A DNA stretch of 64,000 nt, taken from contig JAEWAF010000094.1 in assembly GCA_023391815.1 (NCBI GenBank), positions 29,175 to 93,174 of the forward strand, written 5' to 3'. The DNA is from Pseudomonadota bacterium. Its GTDB lineage: Bacteria; Pseudomonadota; Gammaproteobacteria; Steroidobacterales; Steroidobacteraceae. The notes under the pieces are model-generated. The model saw only the letters and a list, made by a program, of their open reading frames with translations. It was not told the DNA's origin and did not search any database. Of the stretch, positions 8,363 to 17,936 are shown piece by piece. The stretch's first letter is position 1, and each line of letters begins with the position of its first letter. The translations under genes and the position numbers were made by a program.

Positions 8363-10087
8363 TCACGCCGTGAGCGCTCCGGCGATCTGAACGCGGTTCC
8401 GACCTGACCTTTTGGCATCGTAGACGGCCTGGTCCGCGCGAGCGATCAGGTGTTCGCCCCAGACGCCGAGGGTGTCGCTCGTTGCCACTCCGATGCTACA
8501 GGTGACCCGGATCGGCTCGCCGAAACCTTCGACCCGCACGTCGGCCACCCGATTGCGGATGCGCTCGGCGATCGGACCGGCGGCGGCAATATCGGCGCTG
8601 CTCAAAATGACCACGAACTCCTCACCGCCATATCGACCGATGACATCCGACTGACGCAGCTCGGCGTGAATGGGATCGATGATGGCGCGCAGACAGGCGT
8701 CGCCGGCCTGGTGGCCGCGGGTGTCATTGATCTCCTTGAAATGATCCAGATCGATGAACAGCAGGGCGATGGGCAGGCCGCGTGCCCGAGCGCGCAGGCA
8801 GGCCGCTTCGAGCCGCTCGACCAACGAACGTCGATTCAGCACGCCGGTGAGCGGATCGGTCTGCGCACGTTTTTCGGCATCGGATAGCGCGAGCCGCTGA
8901 TCGCGCAGGCGATCGGCCACTCCGAGCGCGATCAGCACGGCCGCGGCGACCATCGACAGCGGCAGGCCGTAATACAGCAGTCCTTCGGCGCCTTCGGGAT
9001 CGGTGACCAGCAGCCGGATGGCGGTGGCGATGGTGAAACCCTCCAGCAGGCCCCAGGCGATCAGGAACCAGCCGGCGGCACGGTTGTTTCGCTGCCAGGC
9101 GAGGAATGCAACGACCAGCGTGAACACCGCTGAAGCAAGGAAAACCAGGTTGCCGATCGCGGCCACCACGCCGCCGAGGCCGACATTCTGGGCGACGTTC
9201 GCGAACGCCAGCACCACGAACGTCCCGGCCATCCAACCGAACATTGCATGGACCTTGGGCGAGTAGAGCCGCAACTCGGCGATCTCACGCACGAACAGGC
9301 AGGCCGCCGCGCCACTGAGCGCGGCTGTGACATTCCAGGTGTACGCCATCACGGGCGCACCGAGTTCGAGCACCGGCCACTCGAAGCCCTGGCCGGAAAG
9401 GTAGGCGACATATAACGCCTGCAAAGAGAACAGCGTCGCGTACAACAACAGCAGCCGATCGGAGAGCACCAGCCAGATCAGCAGCGACGAGAACGCCATC
9501 GCGAGCAGGGCGCCGAAGGCGAGGGCGATCATGCGTGCATGCTCGGCCCCGGTCGCCAGTGTTTGTTCGAGCGTGGAGACCGAGAACAGCAGTCCCTCCC
9601 AGCCTTGGCCTTGCGGATCGATCCGAACGTACAGCAGCTGACCTTCGACCAGCCGATCGGGCAGGGCGAACACGAGCTGATGCAGGCCACGGAAGCCGGG
9701 CAGATATGTGGCGGTTCGCAGCGGCACCGCGCGGCCGTTCTCGACAGTGTATGCCTGGATTTGCAGATGCCGGCTCTTGCTGATGTTGAGCGTCGGCACC
9801 GCGCCGGGCGTGGAATCTTCTTCGGCGCGAAGTCGGAGCCAGAACGCACCGTCGCGCTTGCGAGCGGCGCTGAAATCGAAAGGCTGGAAGCGGGCGTCGA
9901 GTGCGCCGCCGGTCAATGTCTCGATGCTGATTTCGCCCACGGCGGGGTCGAGCATGTCGATTCGCAGGCTGGTGCCACTCGCGACCAGCGTCGCCGCGTA
10001 GCTGCCCGAAACCGGCAGGGCCAGCAGGCAGGCGCCCAGCGCCAGCAGCCACGTGGCCAACCATTCACGCACGATTTGCCTCCCCAA
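8363..10087 (-). CDS. Membrane diguanylate cyclase with 7TMR-DISM sensor
   Basis: A 574-residue protein predicted to make cyclic di-GMP. A signal peptide (residues 1-32) is followed by a periplasmic beta-sandwich resembling 7TMR-DISM extracellular domain 2 (about 35-175). A seven-helix 7TMR-DISM membrane region follows (about 185-395), then a cytosolic GGDEF domain starting near DPLTGVLNRRSL. The catalytic motif is intact, GGEEF at 487-491, and RQSD five residues before it is a complete RxxD inhibitory I-site, so product feedback is expected. No EAL domain. The extracellular ligand is unknown. It is divergent from the 10260 gene, with 172 bp between. Confidence 0.92.
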   Translation of the reverse strand: MGRQIVREWLATWLLALGACLLALPVSGSYAATLVASGTSLRIDMLDPAVGEISIETLTGGALDARFQPFDFSAARKRDGAFWLRLRAEEDSTPGAVPTLNISKSRHLQIQAYTVENGRAVPLRTATYLPGFRGLHQLVFALPDRLVEGQLLYVRIDPQGQGWEGLLFSVSTLEQTLATGAEHARMIALAFGALLAMAFSSLLIWLVLSDRLLLLYATLFSLQALYVAYLSGQGFEWPVLELGAPVMAYTWNVTAALSGAAACLFVREIAELRLYSPKVHAMFGWMAGTFVVLAFANVAQNVGLGGVVAAIGNLVFLASAVFTLVVAFLAWQRNNRAAGWFLIAWGLLEGFTIATAIRLLVTDPEGAEGLLYYGLPLSMVAAAVLIALGVADRLRDQRLALSDAEKRAQTDPLTGVLNRRSLVERLEAACLRARARGLPIALLFIDLDHFKEINDTRGHQAGDACLRAIIDPIHAELRQSDVIGRYGGEEFVVILSSADIAAAGPIAERIRNRVADVRVEGFGEPIRVTCSIGVATSDTLGVWGEHLIARADQAVYDAKRSGRNRVQIAGALTA

Positions 10088-10259
10088 CCCGATGACGTCC
10101 CAACGGTGCCGGTGTCGACCGGCATCCCCCCGGTGGGAACGGCGCGAAGCTTAACATGGGATGCAGCAGCGATATTCGGGAACGGCTCCGTTGCCGGATC
10201 GGACATCCAAACCGGTGCGAGCGTCGAACCTGCGTTCAGGTGCCCAACTCGGTTATCAC

Positions 10260-10910
10260 ATGGACTGGATGCGCAGGACCTTCGGACGCGGCGGACTCGC
10301 GGCGCTGCTGATCGCGTGCTGGGTGCCAGTGCCCGTCGTTGCCAGCCAGATCTGGGATTTCCGGGTGTTCCTCGATCAGAAGGAGATCGGCACGCATCGA
10401 TTCGAGTTGGTCGAGCGCGATGGCGAGCGCGAGCTCACCAGTGAGGCGCGCATGACGGTCAAGCTGCTGTTCGTGACCGCGTACACCTACGACCATCGCG
10501 ATATCGAGCATTGGAACGGCGACTGCCTGACCCGCCTGTCATCGAGCACCGATGACAACGGCGAGAAACATCGGGTCGACGTGCAACGTCGGGCCGGCGA
10601 GACGGTCGTGCAAACGCTCGAAGGCACGCAGCGCCTCGGCGAATGCGTGCTGACCTTCGCGTACTGGAATCCGGCGATGTTACGGCAGACGGAGCTGCTC
10701 AACTCCCAGGACGGCGAGCACGTGAAGGTGAAGATCACCGATGCGGGCGCGGACTCGATTGTCGTGCGCGGTGTGAAGACGCCCGCGCGCCGCTATGAGT
10801 TACGCAGCGAGAAGCTGTCGATCGATCTGTGGTATTCGGAGCAGCAGGAATGGCTGGCGCTGGAATCCAAGACCGAGCGCGGCCAGAAGCTCATTTATAA
10901 ACTGAGATGA
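10260..10910 (+). CDS. Secreted DUF6134-like protein
   Basis: A 216-residue exported protein. The start is placed at ATG 10260 (or 10269) because MRRTFGRGGLAALLIACW followed by VVASQIWDF gives a clean signal peptide; the open frame extends to 10161 without such features. The mature part begins with IWDFRVFLDQKEIGTHRFEL and is a beta-rich domain of about 190 residues like DUF6134, a family of unknown function. GDCL and GECVLTFAYWNPAM hold its Cys residues. No catalytic motif is evident. Confidence 0.7.
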   Translation: MDWMRRTFGRGGLAALLIACWVPVPVVASQIWDFRVFLDQKEIGTHRFELVERDGERELTSEARMTVKLLFVTAYTYDHRDIEHWNGDCLTRLSSSTDDNGEKHRVDVQRRAGETVVQTLEGTQRLGECVLTFAYWNPAMLRQTELLNSQDGEHVKVKITDAGADSIVVRGVKTPARRYELRSEKLSIDLWYSEQQEWLALESKTERGQKLIYKLR

Positions 10911-10933
10911 CCCGGCGCGCTCACGGCGGGCGA

Positions 10934-10954
10934 CCGCGGCTCGGGCGCCCGCGG
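10934..10954. terminator. Possible bidirectional terminator hairpin
   Basis: CCGCGG at 10934-10939 pairs with CCGCGG at 10949-10954 in the 54-bp gap between the convergent genes ending at 10910 and 10965. There is no T-run, so intrinsic termination is uncertain. Confidence 0.3.
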
Positions 10955-10964
10955 ATCACAACGG

Positions 10965-12107
10965 TCAGGTCGCGTTCGCCGATGCGATGAATTGCTGGGT
11001 GTGGAAGTCCGTATCGCCGAGGGTGAGATCGATGGCGGTCAACCGTTTGAAGTAATGGCTCACCATCAGCTCCTCGGTCATGCCCATGCCACCATGGAGT
11101 TGCACGGCTTGCTGACCGATGAAGCGTCCCGCCTGACCGACGATCACTTTGGCGGCGGACAACGCCCGGCGCCGCTCGCCCGCATCCGGATCGACACATT
11201 TGATCGCGGCGAGATAGCTCATCGAGCGCGCCTGCTCGCCGTGCAGGAACATGTCCGCCATCCGATGCTGGAGCACCTGGAACTTCGCGATCGGCTGTCC
11301 GAACTGTTTACGGTTCTTGGTGTAGTCGAGCGTCGTCGTGTTCACGGCTTTCATGATGCCGACCGCTTCGGCGCACAGCGCGCTGAGGGCCTGATCATGA
11401 GCGGCTTCAATGGCTGCGAACGCTTTGCCTTCCGCGCCGACGAGCGCAGAGGCGGGCACCGAGACTTTCTTCAGCTCGATATCGGCAGCTCGCAGGCCGT
11501 CGATCGTTCCGTAGTCTTTCAGGGTCACGCCGGCGGCCTTGGGATCGATGCGAAACACGCTGATGCCATCCGTCTCGTCCGTGCGGCCGCTGGTGCGTGC
11601 GCTGATGAGTAGCTCATCGGCCGCGCTGCCGCCGATGATGACGTTCTTCAGACCGTCGATCACATAGCCACTACCCGTTTTCTCCGCGCGTGTCGCGACA
11701 TGATCGATTTCACCACGGGTCTGCGGCTCTTGATGCGCCAGGATGACGATGCGCTCTCCTGATGCGACGTCGGGAAGCAACTGCTCGGCCGCGGCTTGGT
11801 CGCCGATGCGAGTCAGAAACACCGGCGTGATCACGGCGGCGGCGAGGAAGGGCTCGACCACCAAGCCTTCGCCTAGCGCGTTCATCACCAACATCGTTTC
11901 CACGGGACCGTTGCCCAACCCGCCATGTTCCTCCGGAACATTCAGCGCGGTCAGGCCGAGATTCGCCAGCGCCTGCCAGGTCTCGCGACTCCAGCCTTCG
12001 CGGCTCTTGAGAATCTCGCGCCGGGCTTCGAAGGCGTAGGTGTCGCGCACGAAGCGCTGGACCGTGTCGGCCAATAGCTGTTGTTCTTCACTGAAATTGA
12101 AATCCAT
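10965..12107 (-). CDS. Acyl-CoA dehydrogenase
   Basis: A 380-residue FAD-dependent acyl-CoA dehydrogenase. The N-terminus MDFNFSEEQQLLADTVQRF and the central GGLGNGPVETMLV are typical. The C-terminal helical domain carries RKQFGQPIAKFQVLQHRMADM and VQLHGGMGMTEE. It lies 12 bp downstream of another dehydrogenase on the same strand. Such tandem pairs often form alpha2beta2 enzymes acting on steroid or branched acyl-CoA side chains; heteromer formation is inference. The adjacent acyl-CoA synthetase and IclR regulator suggest a catabolic locus. The acyl chain type cannot be read from sequence. Confidence 0.92.
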   Translation of the reverse strand: MDFNFSEEQQLLADTVQRFVRDTYAFEARREILKSREGWSRETWQALANLGLTALNVPEEHGGLGNGPVETMLVMNALGEGLVVEPFLAAAVITPVFLTRIGDQAAAEQLLPDVASGERIVILAHQEPQTRGEIDHVATRAEKTGSGYVIDGLKNVIIGGSAADELLISARTSGRTDETDGISVFRIDPKAAGVTLKDYGTIDGLRAADIELKKVSVPASALVGAEGKAFAAIEAAHDQALSALCAEAVGIMKAVNTTTLDYTKNRKQFGQPIAKFQVLQHRMADMFLHGEQARSMSYLAAIKCVDPDAGERRRALSAAKVIVGQAGRFIGQQAVQLHGGMGMTEELMVSHYFKRLTAIDLTLGDTDFHTQQFIASANAT

Positions 12108-12119
12108 GATGCTCGTGCT

Positions 12120-13319
12120 CTAAAGGCCCAGAATCATCTGGGAAATGATGTTGCGCTGAATTTCGTTCGAGCCGCCGTAAATGGTGACCTTGCGGACGTT
12201 GCAATAGGTCGCGGCCAGCGGCGCGGCGTATTCCGGACCCGCGACACTGTTCAAGTCGCCTTCCTCGATGGAGCGCCGCTCGAAGGGCAGGGCGTACGGG
12301 CCGACCGCATACATCATCAACTCGCTGATCGCCTGCTGAATCTCGGTGCCTTTGATCTTGAGAATGGAGGCTTCCGGGCCGGGTGCGCGTTTCTCGGACT
12401 CAGCCGAGAGCGCACGCAGATTCGTGATCTCGAGCGCCATCAGCTCCATCTCGACCTGCGCCACGCGCGCGGCGAACAGCGGGTCTTCGAGCAACGGGCG
12501 GCCGTTCTTTGTTTCTTTTCGCGCGATCTTTTTCAAGCGGCCGAGCTCGCGCTTGGACGCGCCGACGCCGGCGATGTTGGTGCGCTCGTGGCCGAGCAGG
12601 AACTTGGCGTAGGTCCAGCCCTTGTTTTCCTCGCCGATCCGGTTCTCCACCGGCACCTTGACGTTCTCGAACCAGACCTCGTTCACTTCGTGCGCGCCAT
12701 CCATGGTGATGATGGGGCGCACGGTGATGCCCGGCGTTTTCATATCGATCAGCAGGAACGAGATGCCTTGCTGTTGCTTGGGCGCGTTCGGATCGGTGCG
12801 CACCAGGCAAAAAATCCAGTCGGCGTACTGGCCGAGCGTGTTCCAGGTTTTCTGACCGTTCACGATGTAATGATCGCCTTGTCGTTCGGCGCGGGTCTTG
12901 AGCGAGGCGAGGTCGGAGCCGGCGCCCGGTTCGGAATAGCCCTGGCACCACCACACTTCACCGCTGATGATGCCGGGCAGGAAACGTTGCTGTTGAGCCG
13001 GCGAGCCGAACGCCATGATCACGGGCGCGACCATCTTCAAGCCAAAAGGAATGGTCCGAGGCGCGCCGGCCGCGGCGGCTTCCTCATCGAAGATATGCAT
13101 TTCCACGGGGCCCCAGCCCGGTCCGCCGAACTGTTTGGGCCAGCCGGGCGCGCCCCAGCCGCGCTGATAAAGGATTTTTTGCCAGCGGGTGTAGTCCTCG
13201 GCTCGTAACGCCAGCCCGTGCTTGACGCGGTGGGCAATGTCCTCGGGCAGCCGATCGCGCAGAAACGAGCGGACTTCGTCGCGGAATGCGAGCTCGGCGG
13301 GCGTGAAATTCAAATCCAT
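12120..13319 (-). CDS. Acyl-CoA dehydrogenase
   Basis: A 399-residue acyl-CoA dehydrogenase. ATG 13319 (MDLNFTPAELAFRDEVRSFL) is chosen because the family N-terminus starts there; the open frame runs further upstream to 13736 without homologous character. WCQGYSEPGAGSDLASLKTRAE is the FAD/substrate signature, and YGGSNEIQRNIISQMILGL is the usual C-terminus. First gene of a two-gene operon with the dehydrogenase ending at 10965, and divergent from the acyl-CoA synthetase. Together they would activate an acid to its CoA thioester and introduce the alpha-beta double bond. Confidence 0.93.
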   Translation of the reverse strand: MDLNFTPAELAFRDEVRSFLRDRLPEDIAHRVKHGLALRAEDYTRWQKILYQRGWGAPGWPKQFGGPGWGPVEMHIFDEEAAAAGAPRTIPFGLKMVAPVIMAFGSPAQQQRFLPGIISGEVWWCQGYSEPGAGSDLASLKTRAERQGDHYIVNGQKTWNTLGQYADWIFCLVRTDPNAPKQQQGISFLLIDMKTPGITVRPIITMDGAHEVNEVWFENVKVPVENRIGEENKGWTYAKFLLGHERTNIAGVGASKRELGRLKKIARKETKNGRPLLEDPLFAARVAQVEMELMALEITNLRALSAESEKRAPGPEASILKIKGTEIQQAISELMMYAVGPYALPFERRSIEEGDLNSVAGPEYAAPLAATYCNVRKVTIYGGSNEIQRNIISQMILGL

Positions 13320-13668
13320 GGCAAAACCTGCGTTGACTGCTATGCAGAACAATGATTCTCGATGCAGACCGGAATCATAGGGTCTGCACCTTTCTATTCG
13401 CAACCGAACGAAACTCCGGCGGGCGTTGCGGGGTCTCGCGTTGTCAGGTGCCATTTCAGCCGAGAGGGTGCTTGCCTGGCAATGCATGCTCACATACCTT
13501 GACGGACAGCCGGCTTGGTTGCGCACTGCGAGATGTGATAATTTTTCAGCAGAACCTACGCCCGCATCGTGGAATATTTGGCGGGTGGGTAGAACTGACG
13601 AGGGTGCCGGGTCGCGACAGGCACGCGACGCGAAGGCTGGAAAAAGGACCGTTGGGGGGATGGGGAGC
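13320..13668. promoter_or_regulatory. Divergent intergenic region between acyl-CoA genes
   Basis: This gap of about 350 bp separates the leftward dehydrogenase operon from the rightward synthetase. It must hold both promoters and is the natural place for an operator, plausibly of the IclR-type regulator encoded at 15386. No repeat strong enough to be called an operator was found by eye. GGGGGG at 13654-13659 serves as ribosome-binding sequence for ATG 13669. Confidence 0.4.
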
Positions 13669-15333
13669 ATGTCCCGAAAGCATTTCGAATTCTGGCCAGT
13701 CGGCCTGCCACGCAATATCACCGCGCCGGCGACCAATCTGTTTTACAACGTGGAAGTGTCCGCGACCCGCTACCCCGACAAACCGTATCTGATCTTTTTC
13801 GAGGCGCCGCTCAGCTACGCGCGCTTCAAGGATGAGGCCGAGCGTCTAGCGGGATATCTGCAGGCGGACTGCGGCGTCAAAGCCGGTGATCGCGTGCTGG
13901 TGGTGATGCAGAACAGCCCGCAGTTCATCCTGGCCTATTACGCCGTCCTGCGAGCGAACGCCATCGTCGTTCCGGTGAATCCGATGAGCGTCACCGCCGA
14001 GCTCAATCACTATATTCAGGACAGCGGCGCCACAGTCGCGCTCGTCGCCCAAGAGGTTTATCCGCAGCTTCATCCACTGCTCGGCAAATTGGATCGTGCC
14101 ATCGTCGCGGCCTACAGCGATTACATCAAACCGACCACCGATCTGCGCATGCCCGAGGTGGTGAGCGCGCCGAGACAGCCGATTGCGGAGCCGAATGTGA
14201 CTTTGTGGGTCGATGCGCTGGCGGCGAAGCGCACGCCCGGGCCGTTGACCGCCGGGCCCGACGATCTTTGCGTGATTCCGTACAGCTCCGGCACGACCGG
14301 CCGGCCGAAAGGCTGCATGCTCAGCCATCGCAATGTGATGCACACCCTGCTCACCAATGCTTTCTGGTTCGGCGGCAACTCCGATACCAGTCAGTTGGTC
14401 GTGCTCCCGTTCTTCCATGTCACCAGCATGCAAGGCGGCATGAACGCGCCGATGTACTACGGCGGCACCATCGTGCTGATGTGTCGCTGGGATCGCGAGG
14501 TCGCGGCCGAGCTGATTCAACGTTACAAGCTGATGTCGTGGACCGCGATCGCGACCATGGTGATCGACTTCCTCGCCAATCCGAAGCTCGATCAATATGA
14601 CCTGTCGTCGCTGATCAAAGTGAGCGGCGGTGGCGCGGCGATGCCGGCCGCGGTCGGCGAACGTTTGCAACAGCTGATCGGCTCGCCGTACATCGAAGGC
14701 TACGGTTTGACCGAGACCATCGCGCCGACGCACGTCAACCCGCCGCACCGGCCGAAGCGGCAATGCCTGGGCGTGCCGATCTTCAATACGGATTCGCGCA
14801 TCATCGATCCGGAAACGCTGCAGGAAGTGGCGCAGGGAACGGTGGGCGAGATCGTCACGCACGGCCCGCAGATTTTTCAGGGTTACTGGCGCAATCCGGA
14901 AGCGACGGCAGCCGCCTTCGTCACCCTCGAGGGCAAGCAGTTCTTCCGGACCGGCGATCTGGGCTATGTCGATGAGGATGGATATTTCTTCCTGGTCGAC
15001 CGGCTCAAACGAATGATCAACGCGTCCGGCTTCAAAGTGTGGCCGGCGGAGATCGAGGCCCAGATGTACAAGCATCCGGCCATCCAGGAAGCCTGCGTGA
15101 TCGCGGCCAAGGACGCCCATCGCGGCGAGACGGTGAAGGCCGTCGTGGTGCTGCGGGCCAGTCACAAAGGCAAGGTGACCGAAGCCGAGATCATCGAGTG
15201 GACGCGCCAGAACATGGCGACTTACAAGCATCCGCGGGTGATCGAGTTTGTCGAGGCGCTGCCGAAGTCGGCGACCGGCAAAGTCCAGTGGCGCCAGTTG
15301 CAGGAAGCGGAAATGGCGCGGGCACGGGCGTGA
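13669..15333 (+). CDS. AMP-forming acyl-CoA synthetase
   Basis: A 554-residue ANL-superfamily ligase that adenylates a carboxylic acid and transfers it to CoA. The AMP/ATP-binding loop is YSSGTTGRPKG (205-215). YGLTET, TGDLGYVDEDGYFFLVDRLKRMI and the C-terminal catalytic lysine context PKSATGKVQW are all intact. ATG 13669 (MSRKHFEFWP) fits the G-rich ribosome-binding site; ATG 13660 is nine bases upstream in frame. The open frame back to 13426 looks non-coding. Divergent from two acyl-CoA dehydrogenases and followed by an IclR regulator. The substrate may be a fatty, steroid-side-chain or alicyclic acid; this cannot be resolved here. Confidence 0.93.
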   Translation: MSRKHFEFWPVGLPRNITAPATNLFYNVEVSATRYPDKPYLIFFEAPLSYARFKDEAERLAGYLQADCGVKAGDRVLVVMQNSPQFILAYYAVLRANAIVVPVNPMSVTAELNHYIQDSGATVALVAQEVYPQLHPLLGKLDRAIVAAYSDYIKPTTDLRMPEVVSAPRQPIAEPNVTLWVDALAAKRTPGPLTAGPDDLCVIPYSSGTTGRPKGCMLSHRNVMHTLLTNAFWFGGNSDTSQLVVLPFFHVTSMQGGMNAPMYYGGTIVLMCRWDREVAAELIQRYKLMSWTAIATMVIDFLANPKLDQYDLSSLIKVSGGGAAMPAAVGERLQQLIGSPYIEGYGLTETIAPTHVNPPHRPKRQCLGVPIFNTDSRIIDPETLQEVAQGTVGEIVTHGPQIFQGYWRNPEATAAAFVTLEGKQFFRTGDLGYVDEDGYFFLVDRLKRMINASGFKVWPAEIEAQMYKHPAIQEACVIAAKDAHRGETVKAVVVLRASHKGKVTEAEIIEWTRQNMATYKHPRVIEFVEALPKSATGKVQWRQLQEAEMARARA

Positions 15334-15385
15334 AATGCCGAGCCTCGCAGAACAACGTCAGTACGAACCAGCTGGGGAACATTTT

Positions 15386-16237
15386 ATGGCGACCAGAGCA
15401 TCAGAGACGACTCGCATGATCGAGACGACCGCAGCGGCCAGCGCCGCGCCGAAGCCCCACGTGGGTAAACAGGACCGGCACTTCGTCACCGCGTTGTCGC
15501 GCGGGCTGGACGTGTTGTCGTGCTTTCGAAGCGGCAGCCGGTTGTTGGGCAATCAGGACATTTCCGAACGATGCCGCCTGCCCAAGTCGACGGTGTCCCG
15601 TCTGACTTACACGCTTACCAAGCTGGGCTATCTGCACTACGTGAAAGAGTCCGGTAAATATCGCCTGGGCACGGCGACGCTGGCGCTCGGTAGCGCGGTA
15701 CTCGGCCGCTTCGAAGTGCGCGATCTCGCGCGTCCGCTCATGCAAGAGCTGGCGGATGCGACCGGCACCTCGGTCGCGCTGGGCGCGCGTCAGCGGCTCA
15801 GCATGGTGTGCGTGGAAGTTTGTAAAGGCAACGCGGTCCTCTCGTTGAATATGGAAGTGGGCATGCGTCTGCCGCTGGCCACCTCCGCGATCGGTCGGGC
15901 CTATCTTTCCGTTTGCAGCGACACCGAGCGCGCCGATCTGCTGGATCAATTGAAAGAGCTGGATCATCTGGCATGGCCGGGCTTGAAGCAGGGCATCGAC
16001 AAGGCGCTCGCCATGTATTCCGAGCTCGGCGTGTGCAGCTCGTTCGGCGAGTGGCAGCCGGATGTGAACGGCATCGCCGTCGGCTTCCGCCCCGGCAACG
16101 GCTTGCCGCCGATGTCCATCAACTGCGGCGCGCCGGCGTTCAAGGTGTCGCAGGAATATTTGCTCAACGACGTACGGCCGAGACTGGTGGAGCTGGTACG
16201 TCGGATCGAAGAGGGGCTCGGCCAGGCTCGCGCCTGA
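15386..16237 (+). CDS. IclR-family transcriptional regulator
   Basis: A 283-residue regulator. A winged helix-turn-helix lies at about residues 35-95 (VTALSRGLDVLSCF and CRLPKSTVSRLTYTLTKLGYL). The IclR effector-binding domain (about 105-280) shows MRLPLATSAIGRAYL and the terminal RLVELVRRIEEGL helix. ATG 15386 follows GGGGAA at proper spacing; upstream frame overlap with the synthetase end is not needed. It lies 52 bp behind the acyl-CoA synthetase and probably controls it and/or the divergent dehydrogenase operon. The effector is presumably a pathway acid or CoA ester. Confidence 0.9.
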   Translation: MATRASETTRMIETTAAASAAPKPHVGKQDRHFVTALSRGLDVLSCFRSGSRLLGNQDISERCRLPKSTVSRLTYTLTKLGYLHYVKESGKYRLGTATLALGSAVLGRFEVRDLARPLMQELADATGTSVALGARQRLSMVCVEVCKGNAVLSLNMEVGMRLPLATSAIGRAYLSVCSDTERADLLDQLKELDHLAWPGLKQGIDKALAMYSELGVCSSFGEWQPDVNGIAVGFRPGNGLPPMSINCGAPAFKVSQEYLLNDVRPRLVELVRRIEEGLGQARA

Positions 16238-16261
16238 ACCCTTTCAATCGGGATTCAAAAG

Positions 16262-16300
16262 GAACGGCGCGCATCGAAAGGTGCGCGCCGTTCGTTATTT
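16262..16300 (+). terminator. Intrinsic terminator after the IclR gene
   Basis: A perfect 12-bp stem (GAACGGCGCGCA at 16262-16273 with its complement at 16282-16293) and an 8-base loop are followed by GTTATTTTG. It lies 24 bp after the IclR stop. Confidence 0.85.
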
Positions 16301-16431
16301 TGTGCGCCGTAACCAGCTTGTCATCCAGTTGAGACGTAGCTGCAAGCCGACGCCCATGCAAGCTGGAACTTTTGTGGTGCAAGGCCAGTTAAAGGGCAGC
16401 TCTTGGTAATTTTTGTATCTATTGGCGAGTC

Positions 16432-17925
16432 ATGCGCGAAGCCTTTCAAGCAGAGAATTCCGGCGCTGATTCGCGCGGCTCCGCTACGCATGGTTCGAGT
16501 GATAACGTCGCCGCGCTTCGCCGTCGCAATCAGCGCGTTCACCATGGCACGTCGGAGCCGCCAAGCGTCGCTCTGCTCAGACACATATTGAATCCGTCGG
16601 TGATCGTGCTGACGCTGATGTTCTGTGTGTTCCTGTTCTCCCAGGAACTGACGCCCTCGTATTTCGCGCTGGCCGCGCTTGCGTTTCTGATCGCCTCGCA
16701 GGTCGTGAGCGAGCCGGTGATGGATTGCTCGGCCCGCAACGGTCTGACCAATCTGCTTCAACATCGCATCTTCGCCGAGTGGCTGCTGGTGTCGGCGGCG
16801 CTCTTATTGATGGCGTTCGCCTTCAAGGTCACCGAAACCTTTTCGCGACGGGTAATTCTTACCTGGTTCGCGATCACGCCGTTCGCCGTGGTCGCGGCGG
16901 AGGCGGGCTTGCGACGGTACGCCGCATTCTCGGCTTTGCGAGGGAAGATTCAGCAAAGCCACGTCATCATCGGCGCGAACGAAGCCGGCTCACGCCTGGC
17001 GCGCCGCTTGATGGCGCATCCGCATCTGGGCCTGTTCAAAGGTTTCTTCGACGATCGCGATACCGCGCGTCTGCCCGACATGCCGCAGGAACAATTGCTC
17101 GGCGACATGGCGGACATCGTCAACTACGTGCGCATCAACAACGTCAGCAACATTTATATCTGCCTGCCGATGCGCGCCGATGAGCGCGTCACCAAGCTGC
17201 TCGAGGAATTGAAGGACACCACCGCCTCGGTGTACTTCGTGCCTGACATCTTCATGTTCGATCTGATTCAGGCGCGCGTTTGTGACATCGACGGTATTCC
17301 GATGCTGGCGGTGTGCGAGTCGCCGTTCGCCGGTCTGGACGGCGTAATCAAGCGCGCCAGCGATATCGTGTTCTCCTCGGTGCTGCTATTGATGCTCTGG
17401 CCGCTGCTGCTGGCGATCGCGATCGGTGTGCGACTGAGCTCGCCCGGTCCCATCCTGTTCCGACAGCGTCGTTATGGCATGTACGGCGAAGCGATCAACG
17501 TGTTCAAGTTCCGGAGCATGACGGTGTGCGAGGACGGCGCCAAGGTTACGCAAGCTCAGAGAAACGATCCGCGCGTGACCCGCTTCGGCGGCTTCCTGCG
17601 TCGGACCTCGTTGGACGAGCTGCCGCAACTCTTCAATGTGTTCCTCGGCTCGATGAGCCTGGTCGGACCGCGCCCGCACGCGGTCGCTCACAACGAGGAA
17701 TATCGACGCATCATCGAAGGTTACATGCTGCGTCATAAGGTGCGGCCGGGCATCACCGGCTGGGCGCAGGTGAATGGCCTGCGCGGCGAGACCGACACGG
17801 TCGACAAGATGCAGCGTCGGGTGGAGTACGACCTCGATTATCTACGGAACTGGTCCCTGGGACTGGACCTGACCATTCTGTTGCGGACCGCCTCGCTGGT
17901 GTGGCGAGACCGTAATGCATATTAA
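16432..17925 (+). CDS. Undecaprenyl-phosphate sugar phosphotransferase (exopolysaccharide priming)
   Basis: A 497-residue polyprenyl glycosylphosphotransferase that loads the first sugar-1-phosphate onto undecaprenyl phosphate. The N-terminal part has four or five membrane helices (about 50-165). A Rossmann-like CoA_binding_3 domain (about 175-310) follows. The C-terminal Bac_transf domain starts at KRASDIVFSSVLLLM and carries FKFRSMTV, LRRTSLDELPQL, SLVGPRPHA, RPGITGWAQVNGLRGET and EYDLDYLRNWS. The layout is WcaJ/PssY-like, suggesting glucose- or galactose-1-phosphate. Two further genes follow closely. Polymerase and export genes are absent from this window. Confidence 0.92.
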   Translation: MREAFQAENSGADSRGSATHGSSDNVAALRRRNQRVHHGTSEPPSVALLRHILNPSVIVLTLMFCVFLFSQELTPSYFALAALAFLIASQVVSEPVMDCSARNGLTNLLQHRIFAEWLLVSAALLLMAFAFKVTETFSRRVILTWFAITPFAVVAAEAGLRRYAAFSALRGKIQQSHVIIGANEAGSRLARRLMAHPHLGLFKGFFDDRDTARLPDMPQEQLLGDMADIVNYVRINNVSNIYICLPMRADERVTKLLEELKDTTASVYFVPDIFMFDLIQARVCDIDGIPMLAVCESPFAGLDGVIKRASDIVFSSVLLLMLWPLLLAIAIGVRLSSPGPILFRQRRYGMYGEAINVFKFRSMTVCEDGAKVTQAQRNDPRVTRFGGFLRRTSLDELPQLFNVFLGSMSLVGPRPHAVAHNEEYRRIIEGYMLRHKVRPGITGWAQVNGLRGETDTVDKMQRRVEYDLDYLRNWSLGLDLTILLRTASLVWRDRNAY

Positions 17926-17936
17926 GAGGTAGAGCC

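Noticed and set aside
13846..15231. 461-codon frame antisense to the acyl-CoA synthetase
   Set aside because: Overlaps a fully conserved ANL enzyme and is rich in His/Arg as antisense frames in GC-rich genes are.
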